Below are positions 19,101-39,723 of a stretch of DNA of 64,000 nucleotides, one piece after another; position 1 is the stretch's first letter, and every line of letters begins with the position of its first letter. Both the position numbers and the translations under genes were made by a program. The notes under the pieces are model-generated. The model ran no database searches, was not told the DNA's origin, and saw only the letters and a program-made list of their open reading frames with translations. Source of the DNA: Geomonas diazotrophica (GTDB lineage: Bacteria; Desulfobacterota; Desulfuromonadia; Geobacterales; Geobacteraceae); assembly GCF_018919385.1 (NCBI RefSeq), contig NZ_JAHLMF010000015.1:101199-165198 (forward strand). Direction: 5' to 3'.

Positions 19101-19532
19101 AGCAGGCTCATGGTGTACGACGGCGTGAGTCATGATCTGAAATTGCTGATCCAGCACCCGGCCCGCGCCTTGGAGGTGGCCGATGTTGATGGCAACGGGA
19201 CCAAGGAACTGCTGGTCGGTCGCAACGACGGCAAGGTCGATGTCTTCTCCGGCGCCACGCTTCAGCTTGAGAGGACCGTCAACACCACCAGTACTGCGCC
19301 AGTGGATGCCCTCCAGGTTGCGGATCTGGCAGGGGACGGGAGCCTCGAGTGGCTGGTGGCCAGTGGCGGCGTGCTGACCGTGCTCGACGGGGCGGGGGGG
19401 CTCAAATGGAAAAGCGGCGACCTCTCCGCCAACCTGGGGTGGTACAACCACATGGGCGTCAAGGACTGCGACGGGGACGGCAAGAAGGAGATCTACCTCG
19501 GCTCCAACCTGAGCCTCTACCAGTTCAAGTAA
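16182..19532 (+). CDS. Large FG-GAP/VCBS-repeat lipoprotein with PKD domain
   Basis: A 1116-residue exported protein. The signal peptide ends in lipobox LAAC (Cys24) followed by a glycine run, so it is probably lipid-anchored. Residues about 340-430 are a PKD domain (PPIADAGVDQSV, LDGSASFDP, SYVLRLTVSDG). From about 460 to the end I count roughly 14 FG-GAP-like calcium-binding repeats of the form D-hydrophobic-DGDG-x-x-EI, e.g. DLDGDGTPEIV and DVDGDGKTEFV, which should fold as one or two beta-propellers. Such proteins often act in surface adhesion or carbohydrate contact. No enzyme motif is seen and neighbours give no clue. Confidence 0.85.
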   Translation: MPPVARSVLSLLLVLVTILSLAACGGGGGSKGVSIVDPAPYYTGVKTAAALSVANAEGLATSAYAGGTLGTAVVMQKAAAGKAAATRREIPVRQTAKVVNASLRRMQIPRAARKLVEARGAKGGKGVAKVETFQLTGGDGGYATYSIDVNQSDRTFAGTVTYNGYASGGLTLNGKTDILGTFDENYQGFTRLTLSFKELSMSIGGDVYTLIGSLSWGYTPATSGDSLTVNMVLVDSGKTYWFKDYRLADTYGADYLTQTLTGRYYDPEIGYVDLSTPTSLVIYYGKNWPAAGSVKCSGGQSAWVGMQFESQNYSVLVDLDNDQVVDWQARHAVDSAPDVNMPPIADAGVDQSVTQGATVTLDGSASFDPNNDQLTYYWNVDSYPQGGYPQLSGTNTATASFTPVVPGSYVLRLTVSDGNYASSYDTVTVTVTQPQPSDPNLLQLNWQYGLMGTSIGQAGLISVDLDGDGTPEIVSSASAGGFGANSLWYVLQRTSSGDYQQLWRSKGYGSTVVKLFLADLTGDGKDDIVVALANGTIEVYSAGATPQLVRTITTANGLCAVAVADLAGDGTKEIITSDGTKLYVYAAQSGALKWSLATGGGTSLAVGNVDADAALEIVTTTYGGKGYVIDGVTKAISWEYLNGFGSKVALGDLDGDGMLEIVGASSWYKITVFDADRSTPVWEIATSLDIAALLVADADGDGIPEIVYGDGQWGEVHAVDARTRTERWAVANPQHGVSGLALSDLDRDGKKELLWGAGGSSTGADYLYVADPLTGTLKWQSVHIDGPLSAVAVGDVDDDGEDEIVMVSFESESGYAEGVIHIFNARSHALEFRQKLGITDWMGVRSVKIGDVDGDGKTEFVVATGNIYDGVIRVYNGATHLLKKQSAGYNGNFFTALAIGDVDGDGKVEIVAGQGIEHTGATGSYLLVLDGATLAEKWRSVDTGASWSGIYDVKLADLNGDGVKEIIASCSGTSRLMVYDGVSHDLKLLIQHPARALEVADVDGNGTKELLVGRNDGKVDVFSGATLQLERTVNTTSTAPVDALQVADLAGDGSLEWLVASGGVLTVLDGAGGLKWKSGDLSANLGWYNHMGVKDCDGDGKKEIYLGSNLSLYQFK

Positions 19533-19552
19533 CACCCGGGGGCTGTTGTGCT

Positions 19553-19593
19553 CCCCGCAACTGCACAGTCGGGAAATTTTTGCAGCTGCGGGG
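19553..19593. terminator. Hairpin after the FG-GAP gene
   Basis: CCCCGCAACTGCA (19553-19565) and TGCAGCTGCGGGG (19581-19593) pair over 13 bp with one G-U. The loop, not the 3' flank, contains the T run, so this is a weak intrinsic terminator at best. Confidence 0.4.
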
Positions 19594-19737
19594 GGCGTGG
19601 GGCGCTTTCAGGCTTGCGCTTGTCTAAACAATGGATATAGTATCGCTTTGTTTTCGTCCCCGGTGCAGGCATCTCCCAGGGCGCGAGACGTATACGGCGT
19701 GTGGTGGAAAATATTTCACATGCCCGGAAAAAAGATG

Positions 19738-19766
19738 TTGACACTGAGACCCTTTTGCTTTAGAAC
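19738..19766 (+). promoter_or_regulatory. Strong promoter for the tRNA-tuf operon
   Basis: Perfect TTGACA (19738-19743), 17-bp spacer and TAGAAC (19761-19766), about 60 bp upstream of the first tRNA. It probably starts the tRNA-tuf transcript and may feed into the downstream secE-nusG-rpl genes. Confidence 0.75.
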
Positions 19767-19826
19767 AGGGATTCGCTTCGCAACGCAAGGCGCGGACGCG
19801 GAAAGGTAGCGGATGGTGGCGAATCA

Positions 19827-19902
19827 GCTGGCGTAGCTCAATTGGTAGAGCAGCTGACTTGTAATCAGCAGGTTGCGGGTTCGAGTCCCATCGTCAGCTC
19901 CA
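19827..19902 (+). tRNA. tRNA-Thr (anticodon TGT)
   Basis: 76 nt cloverleaf. Acceptor GCTGGCG pairs with CGTCAGC; anticodon loop CTTGTAA reads ACA; T-arm GGGTTCGAGTCCC; encoded CCA. First of four tRNAs before tuf, the same set and order as thrU-tyrU-glyT-thrT in E. coli. Confidence 0.95.
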
Positions 19903-19933
19903 GATTGAAAACTTAATAGCCTCACTTCTGTCT

Positions 19934-20018
19934 GGAGGGATTCCCGAGCGGCCAAAGGGAACAGACTGTAAATCTGTCGTCATCGACTTCGGAGGTTCGA
20001 ATCCTCCTCCCTCCACCA
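19934..20018 (+). tRNA. tRNA-Tyr (anticodon GTA)
   Basis: 85 nt class II tRNA with a long variable arm. Acceptor GGAGGGA pairs with TCCCTCC; anticodon stem CAGA..TCTG around GTA; T-arm GAGGTTCGAATCCTC; encoded CCA. The 112-bp spacer to the next tRNA (20019-20130) shows no gene. Confidence 0.95.
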
Positions 20019-20130
20019 TACAAACTGCAGATGAGATGAGCGTCTGCTCAATCCAGGAGACCTTAGCGGGTCGCTGGTACTGGTTGGGTCGAGAACGATT
20101 CGAGTCAAAAAACTTCAGAGCAGGGAATTG

Positions 20131-20207
20131 GCGGGAATAGCTCAGTTGGCTAGAGCATCAGCCTTCCAAGCTGAGGGTCGCGGGTTCGAGTCCCGTTTCC
20201 CGCTCCA
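20131..20207 (+). tRNA. tRNA-Gly (anticodon TCC)
   Basis: 77 nt. Acceptor GCGGGAA pairs with TTCCCGC; anticodon loop CTTCCAA reads GGA/GGG; T-arm CGGGTTCGAGTCCCG; encoded CCA. Confidence 0.95.
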
Positions 20208-20219
20208 AAAACAGAATAT

Positions 20220-20295
<76 letters not shown>

Positions 20296-20358
20296 CTCCC
20301 CTTCTAGAAAAAAACATTCACATAAAAGCTGTAGTAGATACATCAGGGAGGATTCCTC

Positions 20359-21549
<1,191 letters not shown>

Positions 21550-21617
21550 GACCTGACGGGTTCTTTGAGTTCCGGAAGGATCGGGACGCGAAAATAGTTT
21601 GAAAAGGACGAAAGAAA

Positions 21618-21770
21618 ATGCCTAGAGACATCATCACCCTTGGCTGCACCGAGTGCAAACAGCGTAACTATACCACCACGAAGAACAAGAAGAATACGCC
21701 TCAGAAGCTGGAGTTCAACAAGTACTGCCGCTTCTGCCAGAAGCACACGCTGCACAAGGAAACCAAATAG
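21618..21770 (+). CDS. rpmG: 50S ribosomal protein L33
   Basis: A 50-residue protein: [20 protein letters not shown] at the start and [15 protein letters not shown] at the end. It keeps both CXXC pairs (Cys10, 13, 37, 40), so it is the zinc-binding form of L33. It lies between tuf and tRNA-Trp, the usual rpmG-secE-nusG context. Confidence 0.95.
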   Translation: MPRDIITLGCTECKQRNYTTTKNKKNTPQKLEFNKYCRFCQKHTLHKETK

Positions 21771-21812
21771 TTTGATTTGGGGTTCCCGGATCTCTCCGGG
21801 GACCCTCGCCGC

Positions 21813-21889
21813 AGGCCAGTAGCTCTAACGGCTAGAGCACCGGTCTCCAAAACCGGGTGTTGGGGGTTCGAATCCCTCCTGGCCTGCCA
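21813..21889 (+). tRNA. tRNA-Trp (anticodon CCA)
   Basis: 77 nt. Acceptor AGGCCAG pairs with CTGGCCT; anticodon loop CTCCAAA reads UGG; T-arm GGGGGTTCGAATCCCTC; encoded CCA. It sits between rpmG and secE, as in several other bacteria, and is probably processed from the same transcript. Confidence 0.95.
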
Positions 21890-21923
21890 TTTTTTTTTAT
21901 CTTCACGAAGTGAGGAGTGACAA

Positions 21924-22109
21924 GTGCTCGCGAAAGCCAAGACTTTTTTTGAGGATGTACAGGCGGAGCTCGCCAAGGTGACTTGGCCGACCCGTAAAGA
22001 GACTTTCTCTACTGCTCAGGTGGTTGTCGTCATCATCGTGATCATCTCACTTTACCTTGGCGTCTGCGACGTGGTCCTTACTAAGCTCATCAAGTCGATA
22101 CTCCGCTAG
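21924..22109 (+). CDS. secE: Preprotein translocase subunit SecE
   Basis: Short form of SecE (61 residues) that clamps SecY in the membrane. The amphipathic segment VQAELAKVTWPTRKETFST is followed by a single membrane helix (VVVVIIVIISLYLGVCDVVLT). GTG start with GAGGAG upstream. nusG follows 12 bp later. Confidence 0.95.
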   Translation: MLAKAKTFFEDVQAELAKVTWPTRKETFSTAQVVVVIIVIISLYLGVCDVVLTKLIKSILR

Positions 22110-22121
22110 AGGACTCATCAA

Positions 22122-22649
22122 ATGGCACACAAATGGTACGGCGTACATACCTACTCCGGCTTCGAGAACAAGGTGCGGCTCTCGCTTGCAGAGCGCATCA
22201 AGAATCTCGGCATGGAGGAGTTCTTCGGCGAGATCCTGATCCCGTGCGAAACCGTCGTCGAACTTAAGAAGGGGGAGAAGAAGACTTCTTCCAGGAAGTT
22301 CTTCCCCGGATACATCCTGGTGAACATGGAACTTAACGACGACACCTGGCACGTGGTCAAGGAGACCGCGAAGGTGACAGGGTTCGTCGGTGGAAACAAC
22401 CCCTTCCCGATTCCGGACGACGAGGTCAACAAGATCACCAAGAGGATGGAAGAGGGGGCCGAGAAGCCCCGTCCCAAGGTCCTCTTCGAAGTGGGCGAGA
22501 CGGTCAGGGTCATCGACGGTCCCTTCCTCAACTTCTCGGGCGTGGTCGAGGACGTCAAGCCGGACAAGGGGAAACTCAAGGTCATGGTAAGCATCTTCGG
22601 GCGCGCCACCCCGGTCGAGCTCGAGTTCATGCAGGTAGAAAAGCAGTAG
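22122..22649 (+). CDS. nusG: Transcription termination/antitermination protein NusG
   Basis: RNA polymerase-associated elongation factor that also links to Rho and ribosomal S10. The 175-residue protein has an N-terminal NGN domain ([15 protein letters not shown] to about residue 110) and a C-terminal KOW domain with [20 protein letters not shown]. It sits in the conserved secE-nusG-rplK order. Confidence 0.97.
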   Translation: MAHKWYGVHTYSGFENKVRLSLAERIKNLGMEEFFGEILIPCETVVELKKGEKKTSSRKFFPGYILVNMELNDDTWHVVKETAKVTGFVGGNNPFPIPDDEVNKITKRMEEGAEKPRPKVLFEVGETVRVIDGPFLNFSGVVEDVKPDKGKLKVMVSIFGRATPVELEFMQVEKQ

Positions 22650-22712
22650 GGCGACCTTCTGTTACCGATAGAAGCTTCAGGCAGTTCGAAGGAATGAAAA
22701 AGGAGTAGGAAA

Positions 22713-23135
22713 ATGGCGAAAAAGATCACCGGTTACATAAAGCTGCAGGTACCCGCAGGGAAGGCAAACCCGTCTCCTCCGATCGGTCCCGCACTCGGTC
22801 AGCACGGCGTCAACATCATGGAGTTCTGCAAGGCCTTCAACGCGAAGACCCAGGCAGACGAAGGGACCATCACCCCGGTCGTGATCACTGTCTACGCCGA
22901 CAGGTCCTTCACCTTCATCACCAAGACTCCGCCGGCTCCGATCCTCATCAAGAAGGCTCTCGGTCTGCAGAGCGGTTCCGCTACCCCCAACAAGACCAAG
23001 GTTGGCAAGCTGACCAAGGAGCAGGTGCGCGAGATCGCAACTAAGAAGATGCCCGACCTCAATGCCGCGAGCCTTGAGGCTGCCATGAAGACCATCGAAG
23101 GTACCGCGCGCAGCATGGGCGTTGAAATAGCTTAA
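22713..23135 (+). CDS. rplK: 50S ribosomal protein L11
   Basis: Part of the GTPase-associated centre of the large subunit. It has 140 residues, with [25 protein letters not shown] at the N-terminus (the proline-rich hinge region) and a C-terminal rRNA-binding domain ([25 protein letters not shown]). AAAGGAG lies just before the ATG, and rplA follows 22 bp later. Confidence 0.97.
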   Translation: MAKKITGYIKLQVPAGKANPSPPIGPALGQHGVNIMEFCKAFNAKTQADEGTITPVVITVYADRSFTFITKTPPAPILIKKALGLQSGSATPNKTKVGKLTKEQVREIATKKMPDLNAASLEAAMKTIEGTARSMGVEIA

Positions 23136-23157
23136 GTTAAAGAGAGGGTTATCAGAA

Positions 23158-23859
23158 ATGTCTATGTCAAAGAAGCTTAAAGAGGCTCGCGCCAAGGTCG
23201 ACAGGACCAAAACCTATCCCCTGACCGACGGCCTTGAGCTCGTGAAGAGCTCGGCTTATGCGAAGTTCGACGAGACCGTCGACTTGGTGGTGAAGCTGGG
23301 CGTCGACCCGCGTCACGCCGACCAGATGGTGCGCGGCGCTGTCGTGCTCCCCAATGGCCTCGGCAAGGACGTGCGCGTCCTGGTTTTCGCCAAGGGCGAG
23401 AAGGAGAAGGAGGCCCGCGAGGCCGGTGCCGATTACGTCGGTGCCGACGACCTGGTCGCCAAGATCCAGGAAGGGTGGTTCGAGTTCGACACCGCCATCG
23501 CTACCCCGGACATGATGGGTGTCGTGGGCAAGATCGGTAAGCTCCTCGGTCCCCGCGGCCTGATGCCGAACCCGAAAGTCGGCACCGTCACCTTCGACCT
23601 GGCTCGCGCCATCAAGGAGTCCAAGTCCGGTAAGGTCGAGTTCCGCGTCGAGAAGGCTGGCATCGTGCATGCGCCGGTCGGCAAGGTCTCCTTCAGCGCC
23701 GAGACCCTCAGGCAGAACGTGGTCGCCCTGGTGGAAGCCCTCCAGAAGGCGAAGCCGGCTGCAGCAAAGGGCACCTACATGAAGAAGGTTGCCGTGTCCT
23801 CCACCATGGGCCCGGGCGTCACCATCGATCTCGCTGACATCAGCGCGATCTTGAAATAA
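23158..23859 (+). CDS. rplA: 50S ribosomal protein L1
   Basis: Forms the L1 stalk and in many bacteria represses its own operon. Of 233 residues, visible hallmarks are [20 protein letters not shown] and [21 protein letters not shown]. Either ATG at 23158 or 23164 could be used; the first has the better distance from AGAGAGGG. A 238-bp gap with a long hairpin and a likely L10 leader separates it from rplJ. Confidence 0.97.
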   Translation: MSMSKKLKEARAKVDRTKTYPLTDGLELVKSSAYAKFDETVDLVVKLGVDPRHADQMVRGAVVLPNGLGKDVRVLVFAKGEKEKEAREAGADYVGADDLVAKIQEGWFEFDTAIATPDMMGVVGKIGKLLGPRGLMPNPKVGTVTFDLARAIKESKSGKVEFRVEKAGIVHAPVGKVSFSAETLRQNVVALVEALQKAKPAAAKGTYMKKVAVSSTMGPGVTIDLADISAILK

Positions 23860-23909
23860 AGAGCAGTACCGCTGTAAAGCCAAAGTCAAAGACAGTGGGT
23901 GCCTAGAAA

Positions 23910-23968
23910 CAGATAAAGATTGAGATAAAGATTGAGGTTTCCTTAGTCTTAATCCTAGTCTTAATCTG
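23910..23968. repeat. Long hairpin built of internal tandem repeats
   Basis: Two arms of 28 nt pair with only three mismatches (and some G-U) around a three-T loop. The left arm holds ATAAAGATTGAG twice in tandem; the right arm holds TAGTCTTAATC twice. The AT-rich composition stands out against GC-rich neighbours. It lies upstream of the L10 leader and is not part of the usual leader fold as I know it. Confidence 0.8.
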
Positions 23969-24097
23969 CTCCTCAGGTTTAAATGCCTCCGGGCGGCCAA
24001 CCGAGACTTGCAGATGTTGCGCGAAAATGCATGTTCCGCAACTTCCTGACTTTGGCGGGGTTCCGTACCCGTATACCAAAAGAAAGGAGGAAGGCGC
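23969..24097 (+). promoter_or_regulatory. Probable ribosomal protein L10 leader
   Basis: Untranslated region directly before rplJ, where L10(L12)4 binds mRNA and represses rplJL in most bacteria. Stems seen include GTTGCG/CGCAAC (24016-24042) and CGGG/CCCG (24056-24071). The call rests mainly on position; I did not match each consensus position. Confidence 0.45.
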
Positions 24098-24619
24098 TTG
24101 AATAAGGAAAACAAACAAGAACTTGTTGCCGAGATGCACGACAAGCTCCAGAGGGCGCAGGCGGTATTCCTCGCGGATTTTCGCGGGATGAACGTCGGCC
24201 AGGCCACCGAGCTCAGAAATGAACTCAGGAAAGCCAACGCGGAGTACAAGGTCGTCAAGAACACCCTGCTCGAGATCGCTTCCAAGGGGACCGACAAGGA
24301 AGGTCTGTCGCAGTACTACGCAGGCCCCACCGCCATCGCCCTTTGCTACGATGATCCCGTCGCAGCGGCCAAGGTGCTGTCCCGCTTCAACAAGGAAAAC
24401 ACCAACCCGTTTACCTTGAAAGCTGGCGTACTCACCGGCAAGACCATCAACGTGGCTGAGATCCAGGCTCTGGCAGACCTGCCGAGCCGCGAAGTGCTTA
24501 TCGCTAAGATGCTGGGCAGCATGCAGGCACCGGCAAGCAACTTCGTACGTGTTCTCGCGGCTGTCCCGGGCGGTTTCGTACGCGCGCTGGAACAGATCAG
24601 GATCCAGAAGGCTGCCTAG
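24098..24619 (+). CDS. rplJ: 50S ribosomal protein L10
   Basis: Anchors L7/L12 dimers to the ribosome stalk. The 173 residues include [37 protein letters not shown] and a C-terminal helix for L12 binding. The start is TTG at 24098, placed by a strong AGGAGG at 24085-24090; no nearby ATG fits. Confidence 0.96.
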   Translation: MNKENKQELVAEMHDKLQRAQAVFLADFRGMNVGQATELRNELRKANAEYKVVKNTLLEIASKGTDKEGLSQYYAGPTAIALCYDDPVAAAKVLSRFNKENTNPFTLKAGVLTGKTINVAEIQALADLPSREVLIAKMLGSMQAPASNFVRVLAAVPGGFVRALEQIRIQKAA

Positions 24620-24679
24620 TCGCAGTCACCGACAATTTTCGCTTTAAACATCTAACAATATTCTCTGGAGGAATAAGAA

Positions 24680-25060
24680 ATGGCTATCACCAAAGAAGAA
24701 GTAATCAGCTTCATCGAAAACATGTCCGTCCTCGAACTTGCCGGCCTCGTGAAAGAGCTCGAAGAGAAGTTCGGCGTTTCCGCAGCAGCTCCGGTTGCTG
24801 TGGCTGCTGCTGGCCCGGCTGCTGGCCCGGCTGAAGCTGCTGAAGAGAAGACCGAGTTCGACGTCATCCTGAAAGCTGCTGGCGCTAACAAGATCGCTGT
24901 CATCAAGGTCGTTCGCGGCCTGACCTCCCTGGGCCTCAAAGAAGCCAAGGACCTGGTCGACGGCGCTCCGCAGCCGGTCAAGACTGGCATCTCCAAAGAA
25001 GAAGCTGCCGACGCACAGAAGCAGCTGGTCGAGGCAGGCGCAGAAGTGGAAGTTAAGTAA
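24680..25060 (+). CDS. rplL: 50S ribosomal protein L7/L12
   Basis: Stalk protein that recruits translation GTPases. 126 residues: N-terminal dimerisation helices, an Ala/Pro-rich hinge (about 36-55), and the conserved C-terminal domain with [20 protein letters not shown] and a terminal [14 protein letters not shown] precedes the ATG. Confidence 0.97.
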   Translation: MAITKEEVISFIENMSVLELAGLVKELEEKFGVSAAAPVAVAAAGPAAGPAEAAEEKTEFDVILKAAGANKIAVIKVVRGLTSLGLKEAKDLVDGAPQPVKTGISKEEAADAQKQLVEAGAEVEVK

Positions 25061-25085
25061 GCTGTTCTGCACCGATCTTTACCAA

Positions 25086-25114
25086 AGCCAAGGTCGCTTT
25101 TTGCGGCCTTGGCT
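25086..25114 (+). terminator. Hairpin (possible attenuator) between rplL and rpoB
   Basis: AGCCAAGGTCGC and GCGGCCTTGGCT form a 12-bp stem (one G-U) with a TTTTT loop, followed by the T-rich GTTCTATTTTA. In E. coli a partial terminator at the same place lowers rpoBC relative to rplJL; a like role is inferred here. Confidence 0.6.
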
Positions 25115-25222
25115 GTTCTATTTTAGTTTGAGGCCGCTTCACCCCGCAGCCACGTCCGACCAGAACAGCAGGAAATTCAAGGGGGTGGAGGTCTTCCAAG
25201 GCGTTCACCACAAGGAGAAGAT

Positions 25223-29338
<4,116 letters not shown>

Positions 29339-29354
29339 TAGCTGTCAGGCCGGT

Positions 29355-29375
29355 CCGACTAGTCTGACTAGTCGG
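29355..29375. repeat. Perfect palindrome in the rpoB-rpoC gap
   Basis: CCGACTAGTC, one T, then GACTAGTCGG: two 10-nt arms, each of which also contains the palindrome GACTAGTC. Short direct repeats of GTCCGA follow up to 29400. The 113-bp spacer is longer than usual for rpoB-rpoC, and this repeat fills much of it. Confidence 0.7.
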
Positions 29376-29451
29376 GCTGGTCCGATGTCCGACGTCCGAC
29401 AAGCTGCTTGAAACCGATAACGTAACTCCTACCGCTAAGGAGGAAAATACT

Positions 29452-33597
<4,146 letters not shown>

Positions 33598-33605
33598 TCC
33601 AGTAT

Positions 33606-33643
33606 CCGGCCAGTGAGAGCGGGTTCCCCGCTTCACTGGCCGG
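33606..33643. terminator. Stable hairpin after rpoC
   Basis: CCGGCCAGTGA and TCACTGGCCGG (11 bp) enclose an inner AGCGGG/CCCGCT stem. Only a broken T-rich tract follows (CACTTTTATC). It is probably the terminator of the rif operon or an RNA-processing site before rpsL. Confidence 0.6.
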
Positions 33644-33667
33644 CGTCTCACTTTTATCAAATAAAAC

Positions 33668-33696
33668 TTGACAAGCACGTACGTTATTGCTATTTT
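33668..33696 (+). promoter_or_regulatory. Promoter of the str operon
   Basis: Perfect TTGACA (33668-33673) with TATTTT at 17-bp spacing (33691-33696), about 60 bp before the rpsL start and downstream of the rpoC hairpin. Confidence 0.7.
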
Positions 33697-33755
33697 CGTC
33701 GCTTCCGCGCGCGGGGTACGTCTGTGCGTGGAGAAGAAACGCGTGAGAGGAATGT

Positions 33756-34127
33756 ATGCCAACTATTAATCAGCTTATTCGTCACGGTCGGGAGTCAAAG
33801 GGTGAAAAATCCACTGCTCCGGCACTCAGGAGCTGCCCGCAGAAGAGGGGCGTTTGCACCAGGGTTTACACCACAACCCCGAAGAAACCGAACTCCGCGC
33901 TTCGTAAAGTCGCCAGGGTCAGGCTTACCAACGGCGTCGAGGTGACCTCCTACATTCCGGGTGTTGGTCACAACCTCCAGGAACACTCCGTCGTCCTGAT
34001 CAGGGGCGGCAGGGTAAAGGACCTTCCGGGTGTTCGTTACCACATCGTCCGTGGCACGCTCGACTCTGTCGGCGTCAAGGGTCGCATGAAGAGCCGTTCC
34101 AAGTACGGTGCGAAGAGGCCCAAGTAG
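33756..34127 (+). CDS. rpsL: 30S ribosomal protein S12
   Basis: Decoding-centre protein, 123 residues, normal length. [19 protein letters not shown] includes the lysine altered in streptomycin-resistant mutants elsewhere (here Lys); [19 protein letters not shown] follows. The gene ends ...[11 protein letters not shown], and this tail is repeated, in synonymous codons, directly downstream. Confidence 0.98.
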   Translation: MPTINQLIRHGRESKGEKSTAPALRSCPQKRGVCTRVYTTTPKKPNSALRKVARVRLTNGVEVTSYIPGVGHNLQEHSVVLIRGGRVKDLPGVRYHIVRGTLDSVGVKGRMKSRSKYGAKRPK

Positions 34128-34129
34128 CC

Positions 34130-34154
34130 GTACGGTGCAAAAAGACCCAAGTAA
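34130..34154 (+). pseudogene. Duplicate remnant of the rpsL 3' end
   Basis: This 25-nt segment matches 34103-34127 at 21 positions; all four differences are G-to-A changes. It lies in frame after the rpsL stop and would encode YGAKRPK and a TAA stop, the same residues as the real tail. It is best read as the relic of a second, slightly diverged rpsL end. Confidence 0.75.
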
Positions 34155-34179
34155 CCGATTTTAAGTGAGAGGTTAAGAC

Positions 34180-34650
34180 ATGCCAAGAAGAAGAGAAGTA
34201 GCAAAGCGGGTGATCCTCCCGGATCCGAAATACGGTGACAGGGTGGTTGCCAAGCTGATCAATATAATCATGCTGGACGGCAAGAAGTCCACCGCTGAGA
34301 AAGCTCTCTACGGTGCCCTCGAGATCGCGGCTGGCAAGGCCGGCGACGAGCCGGTGAAGGTGCTCAAGAAGTGCCTGGACAACATCAAGCCGATGCTGGA
34401 AGTCAAGTCCCGCAGGGTCGGCGGCTCCACCTACCAGGTTCCGGTCGAAGTCCGTCCGGAGCGCCGCATGTCTCTGGCCATGCGCTGGCTGGTGAAGTAC
34501 TCCAACGCCCGCAGCGAGAAGACCGTCACCGACAAGCTCGCCGGCGAGATCCTCGATGCCTACAACAACCGTGGTTCCGCGGTCAAGAAGCGTGAGGACA
34601 CCCACAAGATGGCCGAGGCGAACCGCGCCTTCGCCCATTACCGCTGGTAG
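34180..34650 (+). CDS. rpsG: 30S ribosomal protein S7
   Basis: Initiates assembly of the 30S head. 156 residues, with [43 protein letters not shown] and [23 protein letters not shown] lies upstream of the ATG. fusA follows in standard str order. Confidence 0.98.
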   Translation: MPRRREVAKRVILPDPKYGDRVVAKLINIIMLDGKKSTAEKALYGALEIAAGKAGDEPVKVLKKCLDNIKPMLEVKSRRVGGSTYQVPVEVRPERRMSLAMRWLVKYSNARSEKTVTDKLAGEILDAYNNRGSAVKKREDTHKMAEANRAFAHYRW

Positions 34651-34700
34651 TTCACGGCGGCACCCATTTAGGCTTAGAAAGCAACTCGGAGGAACAGTAA

Positions 34701-36779
<2,079 letters not shown>

Positions 36780-36813
36780 ATAATTCAATTTCCCTACTGA
36801 GGAGGATTCCGAA

Positions 36814-38004
<1,191 letters not shown>

Positions 38005-38038
38005 GAATAGAAAAACATACGGTTTGCAGATCCGGGTG

Positions 38039-38069
38039 TCCGGGAGGCCGCGCCAGTGTGCCTCCCGGA
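38039..38069. promoter_or_regulatory. Hairpin in the tuf-rpsJ gap
   Basis: TCCGGGAGGC and GCCTCCCGGA make a perfect 10-bp stem with an 11-nt loop, 46 nt before rpsJ. No T run follows, so it is more likely an mRNA processing or leader structure than a terminator. Confidence 0.5.
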
Positions 38070-38115
38070 TGCCATGGACTGTAAACTGAAAAACTTGTTT
38101 CATCACGAGGAAGAG

Positions 38116-38424
<309 letters not shown>

Positions 38425-38445
38425 TACAAGGATAGGAAGTCGACC

Positions 38446-39081
38446 ATGAATAAGGGATTGATTGGGAAAAAACTGGGCATGACCCAGATATTTGCCGAGG
38501 ACGGCAGGCGCATCGCCGTGACCGTCGTCGAGGCTGGGCCGTGCGTCGTCCTCCAGAAGAAGACCGTAGAGAAGGACGGCTACAGCGCCATCCAGGTCGG
38601 TTACGGTGCGAAGGAGGCCTCCAAGGCCAACGCGGCCCAGGTGGGTCACTGCAAGGGCGCCGGTGCCGGCGTGTTCACTCACTACCGCGAGCTGCGCATG
38701 GACAACACCGAGGCCTACAACGTGGGCGACGTGATTGAGGCCGGCGTGTTCGCCGAGGGCGACCTGGTCGACGTGACCGGCACCTCCATCGGTAAGGGTT
38801 TTGCCGGCGTCATCAAGCGCTGGGGCTTCAAAGGCGGCCGGTCGAGCCACGGCTCCCGTTTCCACCGCGCCCCGGGCTCCATCGGCTGCTCCGCGACCCC
38901 CTCCAGGGTCTTCAAGAACAAGAAGATGCCGGGCCAGCTCGGTAACGAGAAGGTGACCGTGCAGCGTCTCAAAGTGGTACGCGTGGACGCTGCTGACAAT
39001 CTGATTCTGCTCGGTGGAGCGATCCCCGGTTCCGCCAACGGCGTTGTCCTTATCAAGGACTCCGTCAAGGCGAAGAGATAA
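38446..39081 (+). CDS. rplC: 50S ribosomal protein L3
   Basis: Early-binding protein near the peptidyl transferase centre. 211 residues with [17 protein letters not shown], the [20 protein letters not shown] loop and [13 protein letters not shown] [16 protein letters not shown]10 operon position between rpsJ and rplD. Confidence 0.97.
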   Translation: MNKGLIGKKLGMTQIFAEDGRRIAVTVVEAGPCVVLQKKTVEKDGYSAIQVGYGAKEASKANAAQVGHCKGAGAGVFTHYRELRMDNTEAYNVGDVIEAGVFAEGDLVDVTGTSIGKGFAGVIKRWGFKGGRSSHGSRFHRAPGSIGCSATPSRVFKNKKMPGQLGNEKVTVQRLKVVRVDAADNLILLGGAIPGSANGVVLIKDSVKAKR

Positions 39082-39099
39082 CGGGGGCTGGAGATAGAC

Positions 39100-39723
39100 A
39101 TGGCAAAGTTAGACGTATTTGACATCAAAAAAGCAAAGGTCGGTGAGATCGAAGTCTCCGACGCCGTCTTCAACGACGACGTGCGCGAGTACCTGATCCA
39201 CGAGGCCGTCAAGATCCAGCTCGCCAACCGCAGGCAGGGGACCGTAGCCGTCAAGAACCGCGCAGCGGTTTCCGGCTCCGGCAAGAAGCCCTTCAAGCAG
39301 AAGGGTACCGGCCAGGCCCGTCAGGGTTGCTCCAGGGCGCCCCAGTACCCCGGCGGCGGGGTGGCTTTCGGTCCGCAGCCGAAGACCTACAACCTCTCCA
39401 TGAACAAGAAGGCGAGGAAAGCGGCTCTGAGAAGCGCCCTCTCCATGCTCTACAAGAAAGAGGCGATCACGGTTCTGAATAACTTCGAGCTTCCCGCAGT
39501 CAAGACAAAGGCATTTGTCGAGGTACTAAATGCTTTTAACCTTGACAAGACGCTCGTTATCACAGATACTGCGAATCTTACTTTGGAGCTCTCCGCCCGC
39601 AATGTGAAAAACGTCAAAGTGCTGGGTCCCGAAGGTCTCAATATTTTCGACATCATGAAATACCAGAGCGTCGTCTTTACCGAGGCCGCCGTTCGTCGTG
39701 TTGAAGGAGCATTACAGTCATGA
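39100..39723 (+). CDS. rplD: 50S ribosomal protein L4
   Basis: Lines the exit tunnel; in enterobacteria it also represses the S10 operon. 207 residues, with [19 protein letters not shown] marking the tunnel loop and [17 protein letters not shown]. Its stop overlaps the rplW start by 4 bp. Confidence 0.97.
   Translation: MAKLDVFDIKKAKVGEIEVSDAVFNDDVREYLIHEAVKIQLANRRQGTVAVKNRAAVSGSGKKPFKQKGTGQARQGCSRAPQYPGGGVAFGPQPKTYNLSMNKKARKAALRSALSMLYKKEAITVLNNFELPAVKTKAFVEVLNAFNLDKTLVITDTANLTLELSARNVKNVKVLGPEGLNIFDIMKYQSVVFTEAAVRRVEGALQS

Noticed and set aside
16755..19535. Long minus-strand open frame opposite the FG-GAP gene (926 codons)
   Set aside because: Its repeats are the reverse reading of the FG-GAP repeats; the plus-strand gene has signal peptide, lipobox and domains.
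20019..20130. Possible extra tRNA or tRNA remnant between tRNA-Tyr and tRNA-Gly
   Set aside because: No acceptor stem, T-arm or anticodon arm could be assembled from this 112-bp spacer.
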